The position numbers and the translations under genes were made by a program. The notes below the pieces were generated by a model. It searched no databases, had not been told where the DNA came from, and was given only the letters and a program-made list of their open reading frames with translations. 64,000 nucleotides of DNA from Dipylidium caninum (Eukaryota; Platyhelminthes; Cestoda; Cyclophyllidea; Dipylidiidae), in assembly GCA_017562135.1 (NCBI GenBank), contig QEYB01000412.1, positions 248,001-312,000 on the forward strand. The letters run 5' to 3'. This document shows, piece by piece, positions 39,001 through 52,073 of this stretch. Position 1 is the stretch's first letter, and every line of letters starts with the position of its first letter.

Positions 39001-42000
39001 GAGAAGAGCTTTTCCCCGTATAAGTTGACAATGAAAAAGGAGCCATTAATCAACTGTTCACTTGGTGCTTGGGAACTTTTGGCTCCTCATTTATTGCGCA
39101 AAATTAATAAATTTCGGTTAGTTTGTTTGTTTGCATATGACGCTGCGTAACTTTTGACCAAGTTAAATTTACTTCACTGTACATTGTCATACCGGAAAGT
39201 AGTTTTATTTGCGGAAAAGGCTGAATAACTGCACAGGAGAGGGTTTTAGCCCAGCTCGGCTCACCGGTGTTAGAGTTACCTGCACGAAAGACATTCGCCT
39301 GGTCAAATGGCGAGCAGAATTTATCCCCAACAGGCTCTCAACCTCCGCGCCCTTTTAATCAAAGTTGATTGCTTTACTTCGTGCAGGCAATCAACGGCAG
39401 CGCATTTCTGCCTGTCTACATCTCCTGCAAAAATCCACCGTCGATTGACTGTTGCTTTGCTTTACCTACCAGCAGGGGCGTGGAACTCGACCTGACCCCT
39501 GCCTCCTCCTCCTCCTTCTCCTTCTCCCTGAGTTCTCCTCCTCCTCCTCGCACCCCACTTTACTTTCTTTTTACATTCCTTTATGGGATGCTGATTTAGT
39601 CTTGTGCTCCGTTGAAAGTCCCCCCTTTTATCGTGCGTTGTCGAGGTGAGAGGGAGAGAGTGTTGTTTCCTTTTATTTTTGTCATCGCCAAAACCACCCG
39701 CATTGCATTTACACCTTCGTTACCTTCTGTCTTCTCCTCCTCTTCTCCCCCTCGTTCTTCGACGATCCTGCGCTTTTCCCTGCATTTTTGCCTCGAAGAC
39801 TCACAGGGCCACTGTGTTGCAAGCCTGAACTCTATGCTGCTCCATCAGATGCTCTCTTTTTTCCACTTATTTGAACCGACTTTGTGTTGCGTTCTAATTT
39901 CGCCCTCTCCGCCTATTTCACACTAATTTGAAAATTATCCACTCATCCACTCGCCTGACCTGCCACCATAGGTTTGGAAGAATTTTTGGTAGAATCTGGC
40001 GGATTTTGACGGCTATTAACACTGCAGGTCAGTACACGAGACCCGAGTACGGATGACCTGCATACAATAAGGCGAACGAGGTGACACAAAACATCAACAG
40101 TTCGTACTTCATTTCCATTTAGCGGCGTCTCGAATACACATCAAAACGCCGTGTACCACAGAAGCGGAGAGGCTAGCCAATGTCCACGAGATTCTGCGTC
40201 GACTACGCGAGTTGAATGTGCCAATTTCTACGATTCAGGCCGAAGGTGGGTTCTGCTACGCCCGGTGCCTCTCATCTTCTCCTCCATCTCTTCTAGAATG
40301 GGCAAGATGATTCCGTGGTGGGGGTAAAGTCAGTTGCTACTTCTCTTCCTCCTCCCCTTTCCCCTGAAAAAATACCAACTAGCCGGCTGAGAACGCGTGA
40401 AATGAGAATGGTAGGGTGGCCCACAAGAGAAGGGCATTTTGATTGTCCTAAGGGGTCCGGGGGGGGGGGCGGGGAGAGATGAAAGTGGAATTAAACTGTA
40501 CAAAATGTGGAGGTGCTGGCTCAACTGAACCTTCCGAAGTGCTCGGGACGGGCGGTGCCATCCCAGCCTCCACTGCTCACTTCGTCTACATACATCCTCC
40601 GGCATATGTGCACCTGTGGTGCAACCACCGCCCCGCGGCTTCTCCTCCTTCACCGACCCCTGAACTCCTCATCTCCTCCTTAGTCGATCTTGAAATAATC
40701 AAATCCTTTCTAACTGCCAGTGTGTTGCAGGAGCTGCACTCATACCGAAGTCTAAGCTCACATTTATTCATCCAACTTAACCCGCCTTCTTTATCCTTCA
40801 CCTCACCAGATATCGTGCGAGGAAACAAGAACAGCATCATGCGGCTCCTTTTAGCCATTTCAGCGTCCTTCATGCCCAGTCACATACACGACATTAAGCA
40901 CGAGATACGCGACAGACATGCCTTTTTTGGCGGACAAAGGGTGTGGGTGAGTGGCCATTTTATTAATGAGCAGAATTGGTTTCATTGTCATCACGCCCTC
41001 TTTTATTTGCGCTCATTTGAGTCAGTGTTTGGCTTATTCAGCTCCTATGCCCACGATGATTCTTCACTTTCGTTCGGCTTGTTTGGTCAAGCAAGGATTC
41101 ATTGCCGTTTGAGGAGCTACAGTCAAACAATTAGTCTTAGTATTCACCACTCGCCAACCAAATCCCGACTTCTAACCCTCCATCGTGTTAACGAATCGTG
41201 AAAGTGCCTGATGAAGTTTGACCTGTCAATTCACTCCATTTAGTAGAAAAAAGTAAAATTTTACTCAAGTCTTTTAAGTAGTGTATGTTTTTAGCACCAC
41301 GTCACTAATGTCAGTTCTGAGGCGGCTTTAACACAGAGACGCTTCTTTCCGACTGCCTACCGTCTCCAACCAATCACCATCCACCGTCTGGTTCCGGCAT
41401 TTCGACCACCCCTTTTGCACGTCGCCACGGCGTCCGGCTATGAGGAGAAGAAACCAATAAAGGCCTCCAAAACCACCGCGAATCCTCCGCTGTCTCGAAG
41501 AATTTCCAGTCACATATACAACAGAGCTTCGGAGCGCGACCGGTGCGGAGGCACACAGCAAGCAGAGCAGGAGAGTAAGCGGAGGTCATGCGAGAATCTT
41601 GTCCTGCGCGAGGAGCAGTCGACTCCGATGCGAGCGTCCAAGTCGATGAGTGCGCTCCACGGGCGGACGTTCGTGTCGAAATTGGTGATCCCACATTTGC
41701 GGAATGTGCGCAGCTTCTCGGCCATGAATAAGGAGTAAGTTGCCCTAAAACGAGCGACTTGTTGGGAGAGTGACAAGTCCCCGTCACTCGGTGTCAGACT
41801 ATATCAGATTGGGCGTTGTAACCGCATGAATTGCGGTCTTTCGAGTTCAGGGCCCCAACAGGTCGCGAGTGGATGACATCGCCACTTTTTTGCGTCTTAG
41901 GGGGGACTTGTCTCTCATCCGAGATTTTTAGGCAATGCTTATTGCATCAGGCTTCCCATTGGTGTGAGCTTCTACTTAAAGTGACTCCGAGCGGTCATGG

Positions 42001-45000
42001 CGGAAGCCTTAAAAGTAACTTTTCCTGTATTAGAAGCCACCTTCTTTGATCGATGGTAGGGCGGTAGGAGTAACTTGCTACCTGAGAGTAAATTTTTCAC
42101 TATGGTGATAAAACTGACCATTATGGCATTCTCTGAATGTATAAACTGGTGTAAACTGTATTTCGACGTTCAAAGAACTGGTTTATTTTTTCTAAGTGCG
42201 GAAATCCATTCGGGTGCCGTTGTGGTCAGGAGTGACTGGCCTCTAGAGGCGAGACGTCGTTCTTCCACGAGTTGAGAAAATTTGGGTAGCGCTCGGGTGA
42301 CACCACATCGTAGGGTTTAAGTTCACTGAGTAAATCACGCAATTCTACCCTACCTGACCTTAAACTTGACGACAGCGACTTACTTCTTCTCTCTTTGTAT
42401 TGCGTCGTCGTCTTACGATGAGCTCTCGCGTGGGACATGGCAACCACTGCCTTTGTCGCGTAGTTTTCGATGTTGCCTTCCGCCGTCCCCCTGCGACCTC
42501 GGCCGCCTTCTCCCTTCCACTTCCCCTCACGCCATACACACATGAGTGCGACCAAGTTGAAAGTCATATTGAAAGGGAAATCAGAGTGCTAGGTGGATTC
42601 ACGAGGACAATTTTCCCTTTCATCTTCGAAAGCAATTTGGGAACAACTTCGTAGATTACATCTTAACTTTGTCATTAAATTTGATGAATCGAATGAGTCC
42701 AAGGGGTAATCATTGGATGTCATCTATGATCTTGCCTACTGGTCAGACACTGGTCTCTTGTTACTGTGACATGATGTTGACATGATTCAGTTCAGTGAGG
42801 CTGTGATTAAAGGTATCTCGAGAGGGCCACAATTGATTGACACCCTCAAATCCCAATCCATTCCCTCGTCTACTGGACCGATGCAACTTTCGTAGGCGTC
42901 GCATTTCGTTCTATCCTGGGACGGAGTGACTGGATGACAAACATATATATCGCCAGCGTTGACCGTTGATCCACTTACGCTCTGCTCGCTTTGATTGGTC
43001 AACTGACCTGCTGCAAGTTGATTGGTCGGCGCAGCCAACGACAGACAAAAACCTGCCAACGATTGCATTACCGTCTTCACATACTCTGGTGATTTTGTGG
43101 TGTAAATATGTCGCTCTTCCTCACCTCCTGTTTCACTGGCCACTTGGGCAAGAAGTCTGGTCCACCACACGAGGAGATTTACGAGTTTGCTTCGGACAGT
43201 AGTATTCTGCGTCTTAGTCAAGTTAATGAGGATACTGAAGTGGCAACCGGTTATATCAATCGGCTCTTCGCGCGATGGGGAGGTGAGAGACAGTTTAGAT
43301 GGACCAGACTGGACGAGACGGGGAATATGACACTGTGGAGTAGACTCTCGCACTTACTTGGCTCACAGAAAGTCAGTAGTCTGTAAGTTTTCATCCTCTT
43401 CCTCCCACCTAACACCCTTTGCACCGCCTCCCCTTCATTTTCGTCCCTTCTGCTCATTAGATCAATCGCCTTTTGTCACTTGTCGGCCTCCTACCCCCTC
43501 ACCCTGCCCAAATCCCCCGAGGGGCGATAGCGAAGTCTCTCAGCACGCGGACTCCCGACCTCCTCCTCTCCCACCCGTTATCGTGGTCCTTAAGACATCG
43601 CAAGCCTACTACTTCTGTTGCTCCTACCAATAGTAGGCCCGAAAAAATAGTGCTATTGTCACTCGTCTCTCTCCCATTTTTGCGCCCTTTATGACGTTTA
43701 CATTGGCGACCCAACCTGTCATGTGGCGAGGACTGGCTTACAACGCGCTGACTAAGCCAGTGGAGACACTTACCATTAAAGCTGGAAAGTTTCTCATTTC
43801 GCCGATCTTCACTGCCGTTGTTGTCGTGGTTTTGGCGGATCGAGTTACCTCAACCTGCTCCAACCCTCTAGTCAGTCCACCTCGACGACAGTTAAACTCC
43901 TCCAGTGACTCAGTTTATCGCAACAACTGGTCAACTTGTCAATTTGAAAACAGCCGAAAATTTTCTCACGACTGTTAAACAAACAAGTTGGGTTTTTCAT
44001 GTACTGCAACGGAGATCGACGACCTTCCCACCTCCTCACATTGTCTTACCGCCGATGGGAGTCAGATTTGATTGATTTGCTGGAGACGCTGGAAATATGT
44101 GAATAACAGTGTGACCAAACTTGTTTAAATGCCACGCAATCCATCATCGACAACTACTACTAACTTTGATTTCAGCGCCCACTGGCGAATGTTTCTGTAA
44201 AACGATGTCAAAGGAGTATATTCTTGCTACATACTAATCACCCTGCTCTGCTGGAGGCAATTTTAATCATCCCAAGGTCACAAAAATGAGCTTTTTCACA
44301 CCACTTTTATCATGAATAGAATTCACGAAGTGAAGGATATGTCACCGGAAGCACATACACGTCTAGCGGACGGGACCGCGGAACACAGTTAGAGGCGGGA
44401 AAATAAGTCCTCGAAGCTAAAACCTCAAGCCACGTAAATGCTAATTAACCTATGAAGTTGTCGTAGCTCTCGAAGTCATCCCTCCTTTAGGCCAATCGAG
44501 AGGGCACAGAATGATTAGTTCTCCCCTTATCCGTTCGTCCAATATTCCTCGCGGTCCCCCCTCCCCCCTCCCCCCCCAGATTAGCTTTGACTTCGTCCAA
44601 TTCACGTTTGCTTTTTGAATTAACTTTGGCTCGTTCTCGCTGCAGCGCACTCTCGGGTGTGGTTGCAGCGACCTCCAGCTCGCACGAGTCACGTCGAGTT
44701 CATGGACGTATTCCGGTGCCACCAAGTAAAAGGGGGAAACAGAACCCAACGTCAGAGACTTTAATTTATGAAAAGATTGCCTCCGACCCTGAAAGCCTCA
44801 TTCTTTACTTTAATTCTACTCGAACACTATACTGAAACCGGCTTAAAAGTGGCTTAGTGGTGACCACCTCAAATGCCTTTTTGCCTCCAAAATGATCTCT
44901 AAAGCCTTCCGCCTTCCCCATACCGGCTTAATGGTGGGTGGTGGTAGGATGGAGAGGACTGCCATTTTCAATAGGCACTTCGGTTCTGTCTCCTACAGTT

Positions 45001-47523
45001 CCAACTCGTGTCACAAAAAGGCCATCTCGACCAGTAAGAATCATGGCAGTGCGGACGGCTATGTAAATCACGGTTTCTCCGACTCTCCCGCCCTCTCAAC
45101 CGCTCCTCCCTCAAGCAACGGCCCACCACCGCTTGCCCAAATGGCCAAATTCCGGTTTGACCTGGCCGGTGTCAAGTCGGAACTCATGCAACTGCAAGAA
45201 GTGGTGCGTCGACCCGGATGAATTTGTCTATCTGCCCCTCTGCCCACTCGCTCCTCCCCCTCTCCCCTGGGCTCGTTGGGCACGCCGAGGAATGGGCTTG
45301 CATTCAAAGTAAACTGCGGCATCATGTTACCCATGGGAACAGCATTCGAGCAGAGGCCTTCCACTCCCCTAGCCCGGAGTCCGTCTCGCATCCACATTAC
45401 GCGAAGGGACAAAAGTGGGCGCGCAGGATTACGCCTTCCGTGCATTTTCACGGGCGTTAATAGTGAGGGTCTGTGGGCATTGAGAAGGCTTGAGAAAGTA
45501 CAATTTTCAGTAGAGGAAGTCTTCTTCAAATGTGAGTCCTCCTTAAGTTGGCGTGTTTTGACTCTTCACGGATGCTGGGGCCGCCATTTATCTACCTTGG
45601 AGGCCACACGGGGTCTCGTCACTCTCGATCTCGCTGACGGGACGTGGAGTAAGACCTTCGAGGGGAAGAGGAGTCCTCCTCACTGCGCCCATCCCCACTT
45701 CCCCCTCTCTTTTCTCTTTCCAGCTTTCCACCAACTCTGCCGCCGCGAGTGGCATCATCCAAACAGCCTCCGATTACACACTCTCGGTACGTACTCTCAT
45801 GGCCCCGTCTTCCTTCACCATCCCCATGTTCAATTGACAATGCTCACAGGACAAATACCCTAAATGTCTATGTTGATAACATTGCGCAGCCCACGAAGCG
45901 GGGAGGAGGGTTTCGGGTCCGACTCGAAACCCGAAAATATGTCAGATCGTAACTAAAAGTGACAAGTGACAGTCTTTCTCCCACTGTTGTATTCAGTATC
46001 TGGCAATTTCACAACAGCAATGGTGTCTGTCTCCCTTCCCCAAGCCTCCCTTCTCATCGCCTATTTGACTATTTAATCCGCCCTGCCAACAGCCTCACAG
46101 ATATTCGAGGCACCTGCACGCCGAGACAGCCTCCGAGCCTCATTTTGCCCAGATCTTGTGGCCTCTTGGCGTTCGGTGTGGAGGCTCTTGACTCTTATAA
46201 TCTTGTAGAGCTCACGGGCCGAAGGCGAGACGAAGAACACGGGAGAGTGTGGACGAGTGAGGACGTCACCTAGTGACGAGACTCTCCTAAGGCAAGTTTA
46301 ACACTCCTAAGGTTGCGTGTGAGCGTCCTGTCATCACCAATTTCAGGTGACCACTTTATTAAACTAACTTCTACTCTCCACCAATCAGCTGTCAGCGATT
46401 CATAAGCCAATCAACTTGCTGGATTCTTCAGGTCTTGTAATTTTCTGCATTACTATTGGACGATTTAGGATGTCAATGGGTTTTTTCCTCTCATCTCTGC
46501 CAGATCATCGCCTCACACAATGGAAAGCCTACATCGTCTCCTGAAGGTTCGCACGGAGGCAATGGACGCGTGTTTGGTAGGTTGTGTAACACCTCTCTGC
46601 GGTGGCAAAATTGGGGCCTATCAGCGCCTTTGACCGATCGCCTAGACGAAATACCCAACTGTCCGACGTTAGTCATCAATACCTCCCCATCCAGCCACCA
46701 TGGCCGTTCGTGTGTATAGGCCAAAGAGGAGAAATGCACTGTGTCTCTGTCCTGGCTACCTCTGATAGGTCGATTGGGGCAAAAGGGGAGACGAGGCGAA
46801 CCCTCGACTGGGCAGTTCCGTTATTTGTACTGTCTCTGGCAGGCGTTTCTATCGATTGATCTCGAAGATAGCCGAAGCCCGGGCCGGAATGCCGTGAAGT
46901 GCCGAGACGCTGGACGTGGACGAGTTTACTAGTGGAAAGTACCATGAGAAAGGGCAAGAGCCGGTAGCAGTTGCGAGCAAAACTAGATTTTTTGGCGGCT
47001 GGAATGGATCAAAATGAAAGAAGAGAAGGAGGTGCCTATCGAGAATGGGCCGATGGAGGGATAGAGATGGAGTAAAATAGGTAGATGGTGGGTCGAAAGA
47101 CAGGGGAAGCGTTGGACGAACGATTGAGGAAAAAGGAGTTGAATACGTGCTTTGAGTCCCATCTTGAGGGGATCTGGAAAGAGGCGGTTCTCTTCAGCTT
47201 GAAAATTTAATTGCGTCAAAGAGACAGGAGGATATCTGCAGAACTCGAAAACGAAAATCTCTCTTCCCACACAGGTCGACAATGCCGAGTTGCGTCAAGC
47301 TGTGGGCGAATTGACTGCGTCCCTGAAGCGTCTTCAGGTGGAGAATGACAGCCTTAGACAACGTGTGATCAGCACTCCTGTCCCCGTTCCTCCTTCCCAC
47401 AGCAATCGGACGTGGAGTTTCAGCTCGGAGAGTATTCCCAACACCCCTTGCAGTCCACTGGACACTGTACAACAGTCCAGCTTTAGGCTGGTGAATGGCC
47501 AACAGTACACCACATTGACTTGA
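36080..47523 (+). CDS. Dixin (DIXDC1)-like CH-domain and coiled-coil protein; model incomplete
   Basis: Four phase-compatible exons define the N-terminal half: 36080-36212, 40123-40245, 40810-40946 and 41337-41734. The first three form a calponin-homology domain: AYLSWINSKI, LRSLDDEGMRNGTALAELID, ERLANVHEILRRLRELNV and EDIVRGNKNSIMRLLLAISA. The last motif is close to DIXDC1 (KDIVDGNLKSIMRLVLALAA), an actin-binding Wnt-pathway scaffold. The fourth exon is a Ser/Arg-rich linker ending before GTAAGT. Likely later exons, with uncertain linkage, are 43153-43282, 44999-45203 (RFDLAGVKSELMQLQE), 45724-45786, 46504-46576 (MESLHRLLKVRTEAMDACL) and 47275-47523 (ELRQAVGELTASLKRLQ); the last two are phase-compatible and heptad-like. 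The 5' exon with the start codon was not found, and the true 3' end is unsure. No DIX domain was recognised before 51.6 kb. Neuron-navigator-type proteins are a less likely alternative. Confidence 0.65.
36251..36267. repeat. Homopolymer run of 17 C
   Basis: A C run on the plus strand about 40 nt after the donor of the first recognised Dixin-like exon. Confidence 0.9.
36723..36835. repeat. (CCG)8 followed by an 85-90 nt polypyrimidine tract
   Basis: Eight CCG units at 36723-36746 are followed by almost pure CT sequence on the plus strand, up to about 36835. It lies within the 3.9-kb first intron of the Dixin-like model. The open frames over it encode only low-complexity Pro/Ser or Arg/Lys/Glu runs and are not believable proteins. 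Confidence 0.85.
38749..38764. repeat. (GT)8 microsatellite
   Basis: A short GT run in an intron of the Dixin-like gene. A similar short GT run occurs near 14890-14904 in an ARPC2 intron. Confidence 0.8.
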
Positions 47524-50500
47524 ATTGTGTGAGTCACTTCTAATGCTCCTCCTCCGCTTCCTCCTCCTCGCCACACAAACTCCCTCTGCCCCTTTAACCA
47601 CGTGTACTTTTTAGAGCCTCTTTAGGACGTCTTTTCTCTTCTCAGTCATACTCCCCAACGTTACCAAATTACTAAAAGTCATCTGTGGATATGTTGAGGA
47701 CTTTTTTTGATTCAAATTATTCTGGGAATGATGTGGCGCCTCCGGGTCCCCTATCGATCATCTCAGTGAGGCTCTGTGGCACCATCCATGCCACTCGGTT
47801 CGAGATCCGCCTGTCTTTGCCACGACCGGATGTTGAGGTAGTTACGAGCTTCTCGAGTATGCTCCGAGGGTGGACTACGAGGCGAATTGGCTCGTTCAGG
47901 GGACGGATTTCAGGGTCACAGAGGCTGCGATGCACCAGCTGGCCTCTATTCTTTCGCGTCTTTGCCCAGTTTTTCTGTGCGACGTGGAGGCGAGCCGCAG
48001 AACACTTACAACCTTCGAACGTCTGAACTTATAGGACGGTGGGGAAAGGCATTTAAAGCGCGTTTCTACCATCTGGAACTTCCCATAATACAATTGAAAG
48101 CCACCTCTTGTATTCTCTGCTACTAATTATACCATTTGGCGCGGGACAGGCAGTAATTCTCCCTGTCCATCCTCGTATGTGTCGAAGTGAACAACATCTC
48201 CTCGGAGGCTAGTGAAATGGTGGCGGTAGCATCAAGGTTAAGGAAGGCGTTGGTGTAGACGACATTCTTGGATTCTACTGACTCACAAAGGGTGTTCAAG
48301 CTTAGGGCATAGTATGTACCAGTTTTCGTCAGCTTCCTTGGCCGTCATTGTCAAAATCACCACAACAAGTATGTCCACCGAATCTGGAGTAGGTTGGAGC
48401 GTGGCTCTGCAGCTTTTGAAACGAGCGACAATACAGTCTCCATGTGAGAGAGCTTCGAAAAAGAGGATGGACGAGAAGGAAGTGAGCTTTGAGAGGATAG
48501 AAGAGCCTCTTTCACCTGTTATGGCTCTGGCAACCAGTTCTCCGTTTTAAGATGTCTGTCGTGGTGGTGTCTGATTGGCTAAAGTGTAACCCTTTCAGCC
48601 GAGTATTGGCCAAAACGTCCCAGTGCATTTCAGACGCCTGTCGAGCCCCGACAGGGAAAGTTGGGATTCTGACAGAAAGAAGGGTGGCTGGCCAAATGTG
48701 CGTGATGAGTTAAGGGCAATCAAAAGTTCTCTTTGCTATCTCCCTAGCGTCTAAATTGACGCTTTTGGGAAATTATAAGTGCGCGCCCTCCATCGATCAT
48801 AGCACATTGCTGTTATTTGGATGAAATGACAAAGGATTTTGTTGATAAGGCACAGCCACAAGTGGAACGCGAAGAGCCCATGATTACACTAGTTTTGTGT
48901 GGTCTCCTTCTTATTGGCTGCGCTCAAGGCGACTTCAGACAAAACCATTACGACATTGTGGGGGCGTAGAACTGTGACTTTGTGCAGCAGGCTTCCTCAC
49001 TGTAAAGAAAGTTTTCACATCCCGTGGCATTCAAGGTTTGTTAAAAGCATCGTATTGAGTGAATTTGGAAGATTCGGTGTGCTCAGGTGTCCAGGTAGCA
49101 CTGGAATGTGAGAAATTCAAGTCGTGCAGTGAATTGTCGGCTATATTCACGCTTCATTTTAATCCACTAAATGCACTGTCTGAAAAATTATCTCATCGTT
49201 AATGCGAGACTAATGCGAATTCTGTCACAGCACGTGGAATTGATTTCTTGGCAATACACATAAAATTTTTTTTCTTCGCATAGACAGCACCCTGTCGGCG
49301 CATGCTGATACGCTGTTGTCCATGGCGAAATCACCATTTCTCCTAATCATTTTAAGACAGAAGACAAATGGTTAGATTACGAGGATAGTGAGTGAGAGGG
49401 GTGGAAGTGTAGCCTTTGGTACGGCCGGTAAGAATATGTTAAATTCTAACTCGTTGCCATGACTCGGTTTTTCCTTTCACCACCCATCAATGGATCCGCT
49501 ATGTTGACAGTTAATTCATCCTCTCACTATCTCCTGCCAACATTTGTGGCGAATTTAGCGTCTGTTTCCTCACAATCTTAACTTTAAGTAAAACAGACAG
49601 TTAGAAATAAGAAATTAATACATAAAATCAAGTTGTCCTTGATAAAATGACATGAACCCTAAGAATCTATTGGTTGGGTAACCGACTCTCAATTGGCTAG
49701 TAGGCGACGAATCAGATTATAATCCCACGACGATTGCCAACTTTTCCCTATGGTCCGCTAAGATTCCAAAAAAGGTTGGACTGCCACTCTAACAGCCTTA
49801 AAATGCCGTCACTCGTTCACATTTTGCAACCTCCTACCATTTAAGTTTATGCGCTTGATAACGTCATAACTCAATTATTGTGACTTCGAGGCTGAGGGAA
49901 AGAAGACGAGTCATTTAGAGCATTTTCGACAGCTCAATTGATTGGGGATACCTTTAATAATTCTCATTGCCATAGAGCAGTCAGTCATCTTAATTTTGTT
50001 GGCAATTTCCTAATAGCGTCGCATGTAGAAGGGTAACCAGTCACTTCACCAAGCTGAGCCTCTAAACCGCCCTGAGGATGCAATATGTAGTATGCAAACA
50101 TGCTGTGTAAAATCCTACGAGTCAGGATTGTCATGACGCCATAGGCGAAGAGTTAGCCAACAACGACAGGGGTGAAGGTCTGAATACAACTATGCAAAAA
50201 AAATCTAAGCTACGGAGTCCAGGATGCTGCCAACACACCTGCCACCAACACAAGCACACTAGCGCATAATGCGACAGTTATAGTGGTCCCGTGCTCGTTC
50301 GCTTTGACAAATACGTTCTCGTAATTTCATCGAGCAAATTTATTGACACCCACCTTCGCCAACTGTAAGGCCTCCGACACAGAGGGATGCCGAGGAGCCT
50401 CCCCTCTGACCGCAAAGGGATGGAGCCATCCAACAAATTCGATTTCTTACCTTGATGTAAATCCTTCTTTTAAGGTCAAATTAATAGTTGGTAGAGACGA

Positions 50501-51671
50501 TTCGCAATATCACTAAGTAGGAAGGCGAAAGTAAGGAAACACTGGGTTCTTTAAACCCTGGACTAAGAAAGTTAGCCTAATTGGTTTAAGCGACAGAAAC
50601 GCCGCGAAATTGATGCTCAAGTAGCTTTAGGTAGATTAGATTCTAAAGTAATTAAGGTTCTAAGTTAAGGCTATTGATTTCAGGTAATTCCTATGTTATC
50701 CCAAAATATGTACTTATTTACTGTAGTCACAGACTTCCAGCACTACCGGCACACAGCTTTGCGCTGCAATACCCCCACCTCAACCAAATTAAGTAATAAC
50801 GACGCAATTAGAAGTGCCACGAAGGACCAACTGCCAGTTTAGCGATCGAAGGGGTTGAAGGCAGCCAACATGATTAAAAGTTGCAATCAAATTGTAGTCG
50901 TACACAAGCGGAGGAAAATAATTTATTCTGACCCTCACCCTTTTACTAGAAATGACCAGCCATCCAAATAAGTGCACGGAATGGGATTGCAAACGCAGAA
51001 AGCCATAGAGGCATGCATACAGAGAGGCTGGCAATGAGGTAATGTCATATTGGTGGCGAAAAACACACCACCCTATCTGGGGCATAAATGCGCCCGGTGT
51101 CTTCAAAGCGTACTCCGCAATAAAACATGGTACTTAGGATATTTCAATAGGAAGACCGTCGTTTAGGGCTAAACAGTTAAAGCGTTAAGGCTAAACATAC
51201 ACTGACAAATTAAGTTGAAATTATTGACACAAGGCAATAAAAGATTAACCTAGACAAAGAATCTTTTGGTACGCCGAAAATGATGAACAGTGACCAGAGG
51301 AAAATTATATGTGAAAGACTAGACGGAACTTATAAAGTATGCGTGTTAAAGTTCGGACGAAATGCGCATCAAGAAAAAATACACAGGCCAACCAAAACTT
51401 ATGCCTTAAGTTCGCGATCCATTATAACAACAAGTAAAACCCTCAGCTTGAAGCAGCATCAAAGAAAACACCATAGATCCCGACGCGATATGACCAAAAA
51501 GCACGTATGAAAACGAAACAGACGGACGATGAACCAAAATTCACAAGTATTAAGACAGAAGGGAAGTGGTATGTCGAATAATAAAAGGCTTCTATGAATC
51601 AGGTCAAAATGGCAACAAAGGGCAAATGGAAAAGCTAATGCCAGACAACTCATGTCACACAAAGCAGTCAT
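47524..51671. other. 4.1-kb stretch without a recognised gene
   Basis: Contains only short open frames without splice support or family resemblance. An acceptor-like CAG near 47649 is followed by stops in the relevant frames. The 3' UTR or further exons of the Dixin-like gene may lie here. Confidence 0.5.
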
Positions 51672-52073
51672 TCATATAACAATAGGCCCTTTTGTTAAAA
51701 CTCCGTCAGTTCTTTCAGCGTCCTCCGGGCTTTGTAGAAGTTCGGGTGGCGGGTATTCAGCCACGATTGACGAACCGGGGTTAACAAGCTCCGGATCCTT
51801 GTGATGCAGTACAGGAAACTGACACATGTCAACACCTTTGGCGCCGAAAGCGTTGTCAAGCTTCTCAAGCGAATCTTTGAGTGCCTTTACTTGAGCTTGA
51901 GAGGCACCAACTAGACCCATCTCTGCAGATTTAGACTTTTCTTGATATTCCCGTAGTTTTTCGACGAAGGCCCGTTGAATAGGATCGACCACGGGCTGAG
52001 TAGCGAAGCTAGCCCTTTGGTAAAAAAGAAATTTTTGCCTCATAAAAAACTTGGAAAAGCCAACTATACTCAT
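51672..52073 (-). CDS. ATP5PF: Mitochondrial ATP synthase coupling factor 6
   Basis: Single-exon gene of 133 residues from the first in-frame ATG (human precursor 108). Coupling factor 6 is part of the peripheral stalk that ties the F1 head to the Fo membrane sector of ATP synthase on the matrix side. The N-terminus (MSIVGFSKFFMRQKF, then FYQRASFATQ) is basic and hydrophobic, as expected for mitochondrial import. The family core follows: VDPIQRAFVEKLREYQEKSK, aligning with human LDPIQKLFVDKIREYKSK. Then come a helix with ALKDSLEKLDNAFG and the FPVLHHKDPELV segment (human FPTFKFEDPKFEV). The C-terminal tail is longer than in vertebrates. The frame is open further upstream, but without another ATG. 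It is divergent from the ethanolamine kinase gene. Confidence 0.92.
   Translation of the reverse strand: MSIVGFSKFFMRQKFLFYQRASFATQPVVDPIQRAFVEKLREYQEKSKSAEMGLVGASQAQVKALKDSLEKLDNAFGAKGVDMCQFPVLHHKDPELVNPGSSIVAEYPPPELLQSPEDAERTDGVLTKGPIVI

Noticed and set aside
40479..41201. Long plus-strand open frame of 240 codons
   Set aside because: Only the part 40810-40946 matches the CH domain and is bounded by a good acceptor and GTGAGT donor. The rest is intron reading through by chance.
42787..43353. Minus-strand open frame of 188 codons
   Set aside because: No family resemblance and composition like its surroundings. It overlaps a plus-strand segment with better splice signals (43153-43282).
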